Shown here piece after piece: positions 1 through 8,344 of a stretch of DNA of 45,052 nt. A program made the position numbers and the translations under genes. Each line of letters opens with the position of its first letter. The stretch's first letter is position 1. The notes under the pieces are model-generated. The model was not told the origin of the DNA. It saw nothing but the letters and a program-made list of their open reading frames with translations, and searched no databases. This DNA is from Streptomyces termitum. GTDB taxonomy: Bacteria; Actinomycetota; Actinomycetes; Streptomycetales; Streptomycetaceae. Where the stretch lies: NCBI RefSeq assembly GCF_014650175.1, contig NZ_BMUL01000029.1:1-45052 (forward strand). Reading direction: 5' to 3'.

Positions 1-1
1 C

Positions 2-61
2 CCACTCGGCATCCGACAGTTCATGGCGACGTATCACAGCACCATGATCCACCAGCGGTAA
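2..61 (+). CDS. possible 3' end of an upstream gene (partial)
   Basis: Reading from base 2 gives a 19-codon open tail ending at TAA (59-61), with residues such as PLGIRQFMATYHSTMIHQR. It could be the C-terminus of a short-chain dehydrogenase or NmrA-type oxidoreductase, which often neighbours MmyB-type regulators, but the fragment is too short to assign. The other frames in this stretch read less like protein. Low confidence. Confidence 0.3.
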   Translation, partial: PLGIRQFMATYHSTMIHQR

Positions 62-131
62 TCATTTGAAGACACTGCCTAGGAAGGATCTCTCCCAGGC
101 AGAGCTTTTCCCTCGGTGCCATGCTGAAGGA

Positions 132-1004
132 ATGGCTGATTCCGTGCATCTTCGTGAGCTCGGTGAGTTCTTCAAGCACCGCCGTGGTGAACTCACACCG
201 GCACAGGTCGGGCTCCCCGAGCGCACCCACACCCAGCGCCGCGTGCGGGGGCTGCGCCGCGAGGAGGTGGCCGAGCTCGCCGCCATCAGTACCGACTACT
301 ACGTACGCATCGAGCAGGGCCGACTGGCACCGTCGCCGCCGGTACTTGAGTCCCTCGCGCGGGAGCTGCGGCTGGACGCCGACCAGAGGACGTACGCGGA
401 AGGACTGGTCGACCAGGCCGCGCGCGCCGGACACCGCAAGACGCCGCGCCGGTCCCCGCGCCCCAAAGTGCACCCGCACCTGACCCGGCTGCTCGGCCAG
501 CTCACCGGTACGCCCGCCCTCGTCTTCGGCCCGCGCCTCGACATCCTCGCCTGGAACCCACTGGCAGCACATCTGCTGTGCGACTCCGCGACCGTGCCCG
601 AGCCCGAGCGCAACTACGTTCGCATGGTCTTCACCGACCCGGTGATGCGCGACATCTACCCGGACTGGGAAGACGTGGCCCGCACCTGCGTCGAAGTCCT
701 GCGCATGGAAGCCGGAACGAATCCGACGGACCCAGCCCTCACCGCCCTCGTGGGCGAGCTGGCCGTCGCCGATCGGCAGTTCCGGGTCTGGTGGGCCGAG
801 CACCGCGTCGCGCACCAGGACTTCGGCAGCAAACGCATCAGACACCCCGTCGTCGGCGATCTCACCCTCGACTGGGACACCTTCCGCTACGCCGGCGCCC
901 CGGAACAGCAACTCGTGCTCTGGTCGGCCGAACCCGGCACCCCCGACGCGGAACGGCTGGCCGACCTGGCCCACGGCACGGCCCAGAGTCCGCAGTCTTC
1001 GTGA
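132..1004 (+). CDS. XRE-family regulator with MmyB-like ligand-binding domain
   Basis: A 290-residue DNA-binding regulator. An N-terminal helix-turn-helix (about residues 8-70) contains the family pattern RRVRGLRREEVAELA and DYYVRIEQGR. The C-terminal two thirds match the MmyB-like PAS-type ligand-binding domain, with motifs such as ALVFGPRLDILAWNPLA and YVRMVFTDP. I chose ATG 132 because MmyB proteins normally begin a few residues before the HTH; an upstream ATG at 66 would add 22 residues unlike the family. An AAGGA stretch lies immediately before ATG 132, with unusually short spacing. In the family such regulators often control an adjacent oxidoreductase gene; the candidate here would be the gene truncated at the left edge. 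Its ligand cannot be read from sequence. Confidence 0.88.
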   Translation: MADSVHLRELGEFFKHRRGELTPAQVGLPERTHTQRRVRGLRREEVAELAAISTDYYVRIEQGRLAPSPPVLESLARELRLDADQRTYAEGLVDQAARAGHRKTPRRSPRPKVHPHLTRLLGQLTGTPALVFGPRLDILAWNPLAAHLLCDSATVPEPERNYVRMVFTDPVMRDIYPDWEDVARTCVEVLRMEAGTNPTDPALTALVGELAVADRQFRVWWAEHRVAHQDFGSKRIRHPVVGDLTLDWDTFRYAGAPEQQLVLWSAEPGTPDAERLADLAHGTAQSPQSS

Positions 1005-1110
1005 GCATCACTGCGACTGATCTTTTCGAGGAGCAGCGAACCGTCGCCGCTTTCGATACACCCCCTAGGGCGGCCGCTCATAGCGGACGGAATCTGTCCT
1101 GTACGGCTTG

Positions 1111-1116
1111 TACCGT
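1111..1116 (+). promoter_or_regulatory. candidate -10 of a leaderless promoter
   Basis: TACCGT ends seven bases before ATG 1124, the spacing expected for an actinobacterial leaderless transcript, and no Shine-Dalgarno sequence precedes the ATG. A 15-bp imperfect palindrome, GGACGGAATCTGTCC (1085-1099), lies just upstream in the -35 region and could be an operator. No good -35 hexamer is visible. Confidence 0.35.
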
Positions 1117-1123
1117 CCCTCCC

Positions 1124-2236
1124 ATGGACGCCCTCCCCCCGCTCTCCCGCCGCGCGCTCGGCCGTGCCACCCTCGCCCGCCAACTGCTCCTGAACCCCTC
1201 GCCGCTCGGGGCCGAGGAGGCCGTGCACCACCTGGTCGGACTCCAGGCGCAGAACACCAAGCCCCCGTACTACGCCCTCGCCGCCCGCCTCGGCGGCTTC
1301 CGGCCCGAGGACCTCTCCGCGCTGATGGAGTCCCGGGCCGTGGCCCGGATCGCGAGCCTGCGCTCCACCGTCCACACCCACACCGCCCGCGACACGGTCG
1401 CCCTGCGCGCCCTCGTCCAGTCGGGGGCCATCTCCCGGGAACTCGCGATGTTCCGCAAGGGGCTCGCCGGGGCCGACCCCGACCGGCTCGCCGCCCTCGC
1501 CCGCGCCTTCGTCGAGGCGGAGCCCCGTACCCCCGGCGAGATCCGCGCGCACCTGCTCCGGGAGTGGCCCGCCGCCGACCCGCAGGCCCTCACCCTCGCC
1601 GCCCGCTGCCTCCTGCCGCTCGTCCAGACCACCCCGCGCGGCCTGTGGGGCCGCAGCGGGCAGGTGCGGCTCACCACCGCCGACCGCTGGTTCCCCGGCC
1701 ACGGGTACGACGCCGCCGACGCCGAGGAGCTCGTCCTGCGCTACCTCGGCGCCTTCGGGCCCGCCTCCGTCAAGGACGCCCAGACCTGGTGCGGGCTGAC
1801 CCGGCTGCGGCCCGTCTTCGACCGGCTGCGGCCCCGGCTCCTCGCCCTGCGCGACGAGGACGGCACCGAACTCTTCGACCTGCCGGACGCGCCCCGCCCC
1901 GACCCGGACGTGCCGGCCCCGCCGCGCCTGCTGCCCGAGTTCGACAACCTGCTGCTCTCCCACGCCGACCGGCGCCGGATCGTCCCGGAGGAGTACCGGC
2001 ACCGCACCTGGACCGGCAACCAGGCCCACCGCGTCCTCCTCCTCGACGGGGCCGTCGCCGGGCTCTGGTACCTGGACGAGGGCAAGGACCGCGTCACCCT
2101 GACCCTTGAGCCCTTCGCCCCGGTCGCCCGCGCCGACCGGGCCGCGCTCACCGAGGAGGCCGAGCGGGTCCTGCGGCTCACCGCGCGGAGCCCGTACGAC
2201 ATCGTCTTCCGCGCGGAGGGCGGCGCGGAAGGCTGA
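1124..2236 (+). CDS. winged-helix DNA-binding domain protein (AlkZ-like, HTH_42)
   Basis: A 370-residue protein of the family typified by AlkZ/YcaQ DNA glycosylases. The N-terminus has the family pattern HHLVGLQAQNTKPPYYALAAR (quoted in parts: HHLVGLQAQ, PPYYALAAR). RIASLRSTVHTHTARD and the C-terminal LLLSHADRRRIVPEEYR and GAVAGLWYLDEG are also characteristic. AlkZ members unhook interstrand crosslinks or remove alkylated bases, and several protect antibiotic producers from their own DNA-damaging products. The catalytic QxQ motif is represented by the QAQ in the N-terminal block. The gene stands alone, with no biosynthetic cluster beside it, so a housekeeping repair role is the simplest reading. 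Start chosen at ATG 1124; the open frame extends far upstream but reads through the preceding gene out of frame. Confidence 0.85.
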   Translation: MDALPPLSRRALGRATLARQLLLNPSPLGAEEAVHHLVGLQAQNTKPPYYALAARLGGFRPEDLSALMESRAVARIASLRSTVHTHTARDTVALRALVQSGAISRELAMFRKGLAGADPDRLAALARAFVEAEPRTPGEIRAHLLREWPAADPQALTLAARCLLPLVQTTPRGLWGRSGQVRLTTADRWFPGHGYDAADAEELVLRYLGAFGPASVKDAQTWCGLTRLRPVFDRLRPRLLALRDEDGTELFDLPDAPRPDPDVPAPPRLLPEFDNLLLSHADRRRIVPEEYRHRTWTGNQAHRVLLLDGAVAGLWYLDEGKDRVTLTLEPFAPVARADRAALTEEAERVLRLTARSPYDIVFRAEGGAEG

Positions 2237-2246
2237 CGGGGAGGGG

Positions 2247-3080
2247 TCAGGGCAGGAGGCCCGCGCGGCGGGCGGAGACGACGGCCTCCAGACGGGTGTG
2301 GGCGCCCAGCTTCCGCATCGCCGAACGCAGGTACCCCTTCACCGTCTCCGGGCTCAGCCCCAGCCGCCGGCCCGCCGTCGCGTTCGTCGCCCCCGAGGCG
2401 ACCGCCGCCAGGACGTCCGTCTCGCGCGGCGTCAGCCGCACGTCCGCCACCGGCGCCGCCGGCCCCCCGGCGGCGGTCTCCAGCCGGCCGCAGACGGCCA
2501 GCAGCCGGGCCCGCAGCGCCGGGTCCACCACCCGCGGCGCGAGCGCCCGCAGCTCGCCGTACGCCTGCCGGACCTCCTCCCACGACGGGTCCGCCCCGGC
2601 CGGCGGCTCCGCCAGCCGGGCCGCCTCGTCCCGCACCGCCAGCGCCTGCTCCACGTCCCGGGCCGCCGCCACCGCCGCGTCCAGGACCCGCTCGCCCAGC
2701 GGCAGCGCGTCCCGCAGCGCCCCGTACAGCACCCCGCGCACCTGCCGCCGGACCACCACCGGCACCGCGACCACCGAGCGCAGCCCCTCCGCCGACACCG
2801 GCACGTCGTACTCGTGCGTGATGTGCCGGGCCGCCGGGTAGTCCGTCACCGCGCACGGCCGGCCCAGTGCCAGGCACTTCCCGCCCAGGCCGGAGCCGGT
2901 GGAGATGACCAGGCCGCGCAGGGCGGGGGTGACCGCCCCGTGCAGCTCGGCGATCCGCAGCCGGGGCCCGCCGTCCCGGAACAGCCCGCCGAAGACCACG
3001 GGCAGCCCGCTGCCCCGGCGCAGCCGCACCAGCGCCGCCCGCAGCTCCACCGCTTCCATCGCTTCCATCCGCTCCGACAC
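2247..3080 (-). CDS. GAF-domain LuxR-type transcriptional regulator
   Basis: A 277-residue regulator. Residues about 20-150 look like a GAF sensor domain (GSGLGGKCLALGRPCAVTDY, then SVVAVPVVVRRQVRGVLYG). The C-terminus is a LuxR-type helix-turn-helix: LTPRETDVLAAVASGATN, then LGLSPETVKGYLRSAMRKL. GTG 3080 is preferred because GGAAGGAG lies nine bases upstream; the longer frame to 3191 runs into the divergent gene. It faces away from the acyl-CoA synthetase pair across a 109-bp gap, and is the obvious candidate regulator of that pair, possibly sensing an acid or acyl-CoA. That link is inferred from position only. Confidence 0.85.
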   Translation of the reverse strand: MSERMEAMEAVELRAALVRLRRGSGLPVVFGGLFRDGGPRLRIAELHGAVTPALRGLVISTGSGLGGKCLALGRPCAVTDYPAARHITHEYDVPVSAEGLRSVVAVPVVVRRQVRGVLYGALRDALPLGERVLDAAVAAARDVEQALAVRDEAARLAEPPAGADPSWEEVRQAYGELRALAPRVVDPALRARLLAVCGRLETAAGGPAAPVADVRLTPRETDVLAAVASGATNATAGRRLGLSPETVKGYLRSAMRKLGAHTRLEAVVSARRAGLLP

Positions 3081-3189
3081 GGAAGAACACTCCTTCCACG
3101 GTCCCCCCGAACACCCCCGAACGGGGGTAGTGAGACCTGGGTCACCGATTACACGATGAGCGGGACGGGTCCCGCAACGAGGAGGACAC

Positions 3190-4872
3190 ATGACGGCAAC
3201 CAGCGCGACCGAGGAGTTCCGGGCCGCCCGGGACTTCCTGCTCCGGCACCGCGAGGACTACACAGCGGCGTACGAGGGCTTCGCCTGGCCCCGTCCCGAG
3301 CGGTTCAACTGGGCGCTGGAGTGGTTCGACGTCATCGCCGAGGGCAACGACGCCACCGCCCTCCACCTCGTCGAGGAGGACGGCTCCGAGGCCAAGGTGA
3401 GCTTCGCCGAGATGTCCGCCCGCTCGAACCGGGTCGCGAACTGGCTGCGTGCCCGGGGCGTCGCCGCCGGGGACCGGATCATCGTCATGCTGGGCAACCA
3501 GACCGAGCTGTGGGAGACCATGCTCGCCGCGATGAAGCTGCGCGCCGTCGTCATCCCCGCCACCCCGCTCCTCGGCCCCGCCGACCTGCGCGACCGGATC
3601 GAGCGCGGCCGGGCCCGGCACGTGATCGCGCGCGCCGAGGACACCGCCAAGTTCGACGAGGTGCCCGGCGACTACGGCCGGATCACGGTCGGCGGCGCCC
3701 GGGAGGGCTGGACGGGGTACGAGGACTCCGCCGCCGCCTCCGAGGTCTTCGCGCCCGACGGCCCCACCCCGGCCGACGACACGCTGATGCTCTACTTCAC
3801 CTCCGGCACCACCGCCCGCCCCAAGCTCGTCGAGCACACCCACACCTCGTACCCGGTGGGGCACCTGGCCACGATGTACTGGATCGGGCTCAAGCCCGGC
3901 GACGTCCACCTCAACATCTCCTCGCCGGGCTGGGCCAAGCACGCCTGGTCGAACCTCTTCGCCCCCTGGAACGCCGGCGCGACCGTCTTCATCCACAACT
4001 ACACGCGCTTCGACGCGGGCCGCCTGATGGCCGAGATGGACCGGCACGGCGTCACCTCCTTCTGCGCCCCGCCGACCGTGTGGCGCATGCTCATCCAGTC
4101 CGACCTCGGCCGGCTCGCCACCCCGCCGCGCGAGGTCGTCGCCGCCGGGGAACCGCTCAACCCGGAGGTCATCGAGGCGGTCCGGCGCGCCTGGGGCGTC
4201 ACCATCCGCGACGGCTTCGGGCAGACCGAGACCGCCGTCCAGGTCTCCAACAGCCCCGGCCAGCCGCTGAAGGAGGGCTCCATGGGCCGTCCCAGCCCCG
4301 GCTACCGGGTCACCCTGGTCGACCCGGTGACCGGCACCCCGGACGTCGCCGAGGGCGAGATCTGCCTCGACCTGTCGGCCCGCCCGGTCGGCCTGATGAC
4401 CGGCTACCACGGCGACCCGGAGAAGACCGCCGAGGCGATGGCCGGCGGCTACTACCGCACCGGCGACATCGGCAGCCGGGACGAGGACGGCTACATCCAC
4501 TACGTGGGCCGGGCCGACGACGTCTTCAAGGCCAGCGACTACAAGATCAGCCCCTTCGAGCTGGAGAGCGCCCTCCTGGAGCACGAGGCCGTCGCCGAGG
4601 CCGCCGTCGTCCCCGCCCCCGACCCGCTGCGGCTCGCCGTCCCCAAGGCGTACGTCGTCCTCGCCGAGGGCTTCGAGCCCGACGCGGAGACCGCCCGCGC
4701 GCTCTTCGCCCACTCGCGGGCCGTGCTCGCCCCGTACAAGCGGGTCCGCCGCATCGAGTTCGCCGACCTGCCCAAGACCGTCTCCGGCAAGATCCGCCGG
4801 GTGGAGCTGCGCCGCCTCACCGCCGAAGGCGCCCCCACCGGGCCCGAGTTCACCGAGGGGGACCTGAAGTGA
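3190..4872 (+). CDS. medium-chain-type acyl-CoA synthetase (AMP-binding)
   Basis: A 560-residue ANL-superfamily enzyme expected to activate a carboxylic acid to its CoA ester through an acyl-adenylate. Visible motifs are the P-loop YFTSGTTARPK (about residue 200), the A5 motif DGFGQTE, YRTGDIGSRDEDGYIHYVGR with DDVFKASDYKISPFE, and the C-terminal catalytic lysine in PKTVSGKIRR. The N-terminal block (FNWALEWFDVIAEGND) and the unusual TTARPK resemble the ACSM/medium-chain group. A GAGGA Shine-Dalgarno precedes ATG 3190. Its last codon overlaps the next gene by four bases (GTGA), so the two are translationally coupled. The natural acid substrate cannot be read from sequence. Confidence 0.92.
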   Translation: MTATSATEEFRAARDFLLRHREDYTAAYEGFAWPRPERFNWALEWFDVIAEGNDATALHLVEEDGSEAKVSFAEMSARSNRVANWLRARGVAAGDRIIVMLGNQTELWETMLAAMKLRAVVIPATPLLGPADLRDRIERGRARHVIARAEDTAKFDEVPGDYGRITVGGAREGWTGYEDSAAASEVFAPDGPTPADDTLMLYFTSGTTARPKLVEHTHTSYPVGHLATMYWIGLKPGDVHLNISSPGWAKHAWSNLFAPWNAGATVFIHNYTRFDAGRLMAEMDRHGVTSFCAPPTVWRMLIQSDLGRLATPPREVVAAGEPLNPEVIEAVRRAWGVTIRDGFGQTETAVQVSNSPGQPLKEGSMGRPSPGYRVTLVDPVTGTPDVAEGEICLDLSARPVGLMTGYHGDPEKTAEAMAGGYYRTGDIGSRDEDGYIHYVGRADDVFKASDYKISPFELESALLEHEAVAEAAVVPAPDPLRLAVPKAYVVLAEGFEPDAETARALFAHSRAVLAPYKRVRRIEFADLPKTVSGKIRRVELRRLTAEGAPTGPEFTEGDLK

Positions 4873-6464
4873 CCGGTACGGAACTCTCCTACGCGCACGG
4901 GGTGTCGGAAACCCCGCTGCTCGGCGACACCATCGGCGCGAACCTCGACCGGGCCGTCGCCGCCTTTCCCGGCCGGGAGGCTCTTGTCGACCTGCCGACC
5001 GGACGGCGCTGGACCTACGCCGAGTTCGGCGCCGAGGTGGACCGGCTCGCCGGGGCGCTCCTCGGCAGCGGCGTCGGCAAGGGCGACCGGGTCGGCATCT
5101 GGGCCGTCAACTGCGCCGAATGGGTGCTGGTGCAGTACGCCACCGCCCGCGTCGGCGCCGTCATGGTCACCATCAACCCGGCCTACCGCGCCCACGAACT
5201 CGCCTATGTGCTCGACCAGTCGGGCGTCTCGATGCTGTTCGCCTCGCTCACCCACAAGGGCAGCGACTACCGGGCGATGGTCGAGGAGGTGCGGGGCGGG
5301 CGCCCCGGGCTGCGGGAGGCGGTCTACTTCGGCGACGCGAGCTGGGACGCCTTCGCGTCCCGCGACGCGGGCGGCCTCGTCCCCGAGCCGCTCTCCGCCG
5401 ACGAGCCGGTCAACATCCAGTACACCTCGGGCACCACCGGCTTCCCGAAGGGCGCCACGCTCTCCCACCACAACATCCTCAACAACGGTTACTTCGTGGG
5501 CGAGATGATCGCCTACACGGAGGAGGACCGGATCTGCGTGCCGGTGCCCTTCTACCACTGCTTCGGCATGGTGATGGGCAATCTGGCCGCCACCTCGCAC
5601 GGCGCCTGCGTCGTCGTCCCGGCCGCCTCCTTCGACCCGGCGGCCACCCTCCGCGCCGTCCAGGAGGAGCGCTGCACCTCGCTCTACGGGGTGCCCACCA
5701 TGTTCATCGCCGAGCTGAACCTGCCCGACTTCGCCTCGTACGACCTCTCCACCCTCCGCACCGGCATCATGGCGGGCTCGCCGTGCCCGGAGGAGGTGAT
5801 GAAGCGGGTGGTCGCCGAGATGAACATGGCGGAGGTGTCGATCTGTTACGGCATGACGGAGACCTCGCCCGTCTCCACCCAGACCCGCCGCGACGACGAC
5901 CTGGAGCGCCGCACCGGCACCGTCGGCCGGGTCCTGCCGCACGTCGAGGTCAAGGTAGTCGACCCGGCCACCGGCCTTACCGTCCCGCGCGGCGCGGCGG
6001 GCGAACTGTGCACCCGGGGCTACGGCGTGATGCTCGGCTACTGGGACGAGCCGGAGAAGACCGCCGAGGTCGTCGACGCGGGCCGCTGGATGCACACCGG
6101 CGACCTGGCGGTGATGCGGGACGACGGCTACGTGCGGATCGTCGGCCGCATCAAGGACATGATCATCCGGGGTGGCGAGAACGTGTACCCGCGCGAGATC
6201 GAGGAGTTCCTCTACGGCCACCCCAAGATCGCGGACGTGCAGGTCGTCGGCGTGTCCGACGCGCGGTACGGCGAGGAGATCCTCGCCTGCGTGATCCCCC
6301 GCGACCCGGCCGACCCGCCGACCCTCGACGACCTCACCGCCTTCTGCCGCGACCGCCTCGCCCACTACAAGGTCCCGCGCCGCCTGGAGGTCCTCGCCGA
6401 GTTCCCCATGACGGTCAGCGGAAAGGTACGGAAGGTCGAACTCCGGGAGCGGTACGGGGACTAG
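4869..6464 (+). CDS. long-chain fatty-acid-CoA ligase-like AMP-binding protein
   Basis: A 531-residue AMP-binding enzyme of the FadD/ACSF2-like group. It shows the P-loop YTSGTTGFPKGATLSHHN, the A5 motif CYGMTETSP, WMHTGDLAVMRDDGYVRIVGR with KDMIIRGGENVYPREIEE, and the C-terminal lysine in MTVSGKVRKVE. GTG 4869 overlaps the TGA of the upstream synthetase (GTGA), and that start gives the normal family N-terminus with GDTIGANLDRAVAAFPGREALV. Two synthetases made from one message suggest parallel activation of two acid classes, or an acid and its downstream product, probably for beta-oxidation. No other beta-oxidation genes are adjacent. Confidence 0.92.
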   Translation: MTGTELSYAHGVSETPLLGDTIGANLDRAVAAFPGREALVDLPTGRRWTYAEFGAEVDRLAGALLGSGVGKGDRVGIWAVNCAEWVLVQYATARVGAVMVTINPAYRAHELAYVLDQSGVSMLFASLTHKGSDYRAMVEEVRGGRPGLREAVYFGDASWDAFASRDAGGLVPEPLSADEPVNIQYTSGTTGFPKGATLSHHNILNNGYFVGEMIAYTEEDRICVPVPFYHCFGMVMGNLAATSHGACVVVPAASFDPAATLRAVQEERCTSLYGVPTMFIAELNLPDFASYDLSTLRTGIMAGSPCPEEVMKRVVAEMNMAEVSICYGMTETSPVSTQTRRDDDLERRTGTVGRVLPHVEVKVVDPATGLTVPRGAAGELCTRGYGVMLGYWDEPEKTAEVVDAGRWMHTGDLAVMRDDGYVRIVGRIKDMIIRGGENVYPREIEEFLYGHPKIADVQVVGVSDARYGEEILACVIPRDPADPPTLDDLTAFCRDRLAHYKVPRRLEVLAEFPMTVSGKVRKVELRERYGD

Positions 6465-6509
6465 GACCGGGCGGGGCGGGGCTCCGCGGGCCTGGAGGCG
6501 AAGGGGGCC

Positions 6510-6737
6510 CTACGGCTCCCGGGCGCGGCGGTCCCGCAGGACGCCCACGAGTCCGCCCGCCGCCGGGCCGAGCCACACGAGGACCGCGCCCACGGGGAGC
6601 GGGCCCGGGCCCAGCGCCCCGAGCACGGCGGCGATCAGCCCGAGCAGGGCGCACTGGGCCACCGCGTAGACCGCGACCGCACGCCGGGTGCTCCAGTCCC
6701 GCGTCCACTCCGCCACCCGGCTCCGCCGTCCGCTCAT
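6510..6737 (-). CDS. small predicted membrane protein
   Basis: A 75-residue protein with an arginine-rich N-terminus (about 20 residues) followed by two hydrophobic segments, AVYAVAQCALLGLIAAVLGAL and PLPVGAVLVWLGPAAGGLVG (approximate spans 22-43 and 46-66), and a basic tail. This is the usual shape of small two-helix actinobacterial membrane proteins. It is convergent with the acyl-CoA ligase, and no function is recognised. Confidence 0.55.
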   Translation of the reverse strand: MSGRRSRVAEWTRDWSTRRAVAVYAVAQCALLGLIAAVLGALGPGPLPVGAVLVWLGPAAGGLVGVLRDRRAREP

Positions 6738-6879
6738 GTCCGCCCCCTCGCCGTCCCGCCGGTCCCGTCCGGGGACCGTGGGAAGGGTGGCACGCCCGGG
6801 ACGCCCCGGGCACTGCCCGCGACCGGCAGGGGCGGCGGCCGTTCGCTGCCGGTACCGGCGGGGGATCGCCGGACATGCC

Positions 6880-7416
6880 CTAGACGGCGGCCTCCTCCGG
6901 GGTGGGCAGGTCGCGGCGCATGCAGACGCGGGGCCAGGCGGCCAGGCCGTGGGCGGCCTCGGCGCGGCCGATGGCGCGCAGGCCGTCGGTCAGGGCCGGG
7001 TCGCCGTCGGTGAGCGGGCGGAAGCCCAGGCGGGTGTAGTAGGGGGCGTTCCACGGCACCTCGACGAAGGTCGTCAGGGTGAGGGCCGACAGGCCCTCCT
7101 CCCGGGCGGCCCGCGCCAGGTGCTCGATCAGCGCCCGGCCGACGCCCCGGCGGGCGGCGTCGGGGTGCACCGACACCTGCTCGATGTGGGCCGCGCCGTC
7201 GACGGTCTCCGCCAGCAGGTACGCGACGGGCCGGTCGTCCCCGTCGACCGCCACCCAGGCCCGGCCCGCGGCCCGGTAGCCCTCCAGGACGTCCAGGGGC
7301 AGGGGGTCGTCCTCGGCGATCGCCGCCATGCCGAGACCGCGGAAGGGTTCGCCCGCCGCGCGTTCGATGGACTGGAGCAGCGGGAGTTCGGCCGGTTCGG
7401 CCGCTCTGATGCGCAT
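6880..7416 (-). CDS. GNAT-family N-acetyltransferase
   Basis: A 178-residue acetyltransferase. The acetyl-CoA binding motif A is visible as VSVHPDAARRGVGRALIEHL (about residues 80-100). It is followed by LTLTTFVEVPWNAPYYTRLGF, the motif-B strand and tyrosine/asparagine region seen in many GNATs. The N-terminus MRIRAAEPAELPLL is typical. The substrate (an amine on a small molecule or protein) is unknown. It lies head-to-tail with a membrane protein gene on the same strand, 19 bp downstream of it, so the two may be co-transcribed. Confidence 0.88.
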   Translation of the reverse strand: MRIRAAEPAELPLLQSIERAAGEPFRGLGMAAIAEDDPLPLDVLEGYRAAGRAWVAVDGDDRPVAYLLAETVDGAAHIEQVSVHPDAARRGVGRALIEHLARAAREEGLSALTLTTFVEVPWNAPYYTRLGFRPLTDGDPALTDGLRAIGRAEAAHGLAAWPRVCMRRDLPTPEEAAV

Positions 7417-7435
7417 ACGCCAGTATGCCCCGGCG

Positions 7436-8191
7436 TCACGGGCGCTCCTCCGGCGGTTCCGGGCGGGACAGCAGGCCGCTGTCCCGGGAGAAGCGCGGCA
7501 GGAACAGGGCGAGGGCCGGGTCGCCGTACAGCGCCACGTAGAGCTGGACCAGCCGGCCGTCCGTCACCTCGCGCCGGTGCGCGGGCAGCGGGTGCCGCTC
7601 CCGCAGCTCGGCCAGCAGCCGCCGGGCGGCCCGGGTGGCGGGTGGCAGGCACAGCAGGGTCGGCGCCGCCACCAGGACGGGCAGCCCGGCCGCGACCACC
7701 GTGCCGAGCGCGGCCCCGCTCGCCGCGACCCCCGCCGCGAAGGTCGGCGGCACGGCGGCCAGCAGCAGCCAGGCCGCGCGCCGCCGCCCCGGCGGGCGCA
7801 GCAGCCCCGCCCGCCCCAGCTCGGCCCGCAGTCCGTCGACCGCCCGCCGGGCCTCGGGGCGCAGGGCGAGTTCCCGCAGTCCCAGGGCGTTGCGCAGCGA
7901 GCGGTGGACGCCCAGCTGCACCGGGTCCCGGGTCCGGCCCGGCCCGCCGTTGGCCCGAATCGTGCGTTTGCGCCCGGCTGCGACCGCTCCGTGCTGGTGC
8001 AGCGCCACCAGGGCGACCGTCACCGCCGCCAGCCGTCCGCCGCGCAGCAGGGCCAGGCCCTCCGGGCCGGGCGTCGCCCCGGCGGAGCCCGTACCGGACC
8101 CGTTCCGCGTGCGCAGCAGGACCGCCGCGGTCAGTACTTCGGCCCAGGCCGCGACGACCGCCGCCACGAACCATCCGCTCCCCGTCCCCAT
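7436..8191 (-). CDS. TIGR04222-like membrane protein
   Basis: About 251 residues. An N-terminal hydrophobic helix (FVAAVVAAWAEVLTAAVLL) precedes a soluble block with ALGLRELALRPEARRAVDGL and GLLRPPGRRRAAWLL. A pair of hydrophobic segments follows (LLLAAVPPTFAAGVAASGAAL and TVVAAGLPVLVAAPTLLCL, quoted approximately), then a C-terminal domain. The central block resembles the TIGR04222 domain of actinobacterial membrane proteins, which I assign from memory. ATG 8191 is preferred since a GGGGGTGG stretch lies about eight bases upstream; GTG 8200 is the alternative. Function unknown; probably co-transcribed with the downstream acetyltransferase. Confidence 0.6.
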   Translation of the reverse strand: MGTGSGWFVAAVVAAWAEVLTAAVLLRTRNGSGTGSAGATPGPEGLALLRGGRLAAVTVALVALHQHGAVAAGRKRTIRANGGPGRTRDPVQLGVHRSLRNALGLRELALRPEARRAVDGLRAELGRAGLLRPPGRRRAAWLLLAAVPPTFAAGVAASGAALGTVVAAGLPVLVAAPTLLCLPPATRAARRLLAELRERHPLPAHRREVTDGRLVQLYVALYGDPALALFLPRFSRDSGLLSRPEPPEERP

Positions 8192-8344
8192 GCCGTCCAC
8201 CCCCAGGTTCTTTGTGCCCGGGGGAGGGGGGTCCTCACGCGTGAATGGCCGGATCCGTTCCCCGCGCGCAAGGGCGCGGCTCGGCTCGGACGGGGCTCTT
8301 CGGGCGGTGGCCCGCGGAGCGCGGCGGCTTCGGGGCGGGGCGCC

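Noticed and set aside
2106..4868. 5' extension of the second acyl-CoA ligase frame
   Set aside because: It reads through the GAF-LuxR and first ligase genes out of frame; the real start is GTG 4869, which overlaps the upstream stop.
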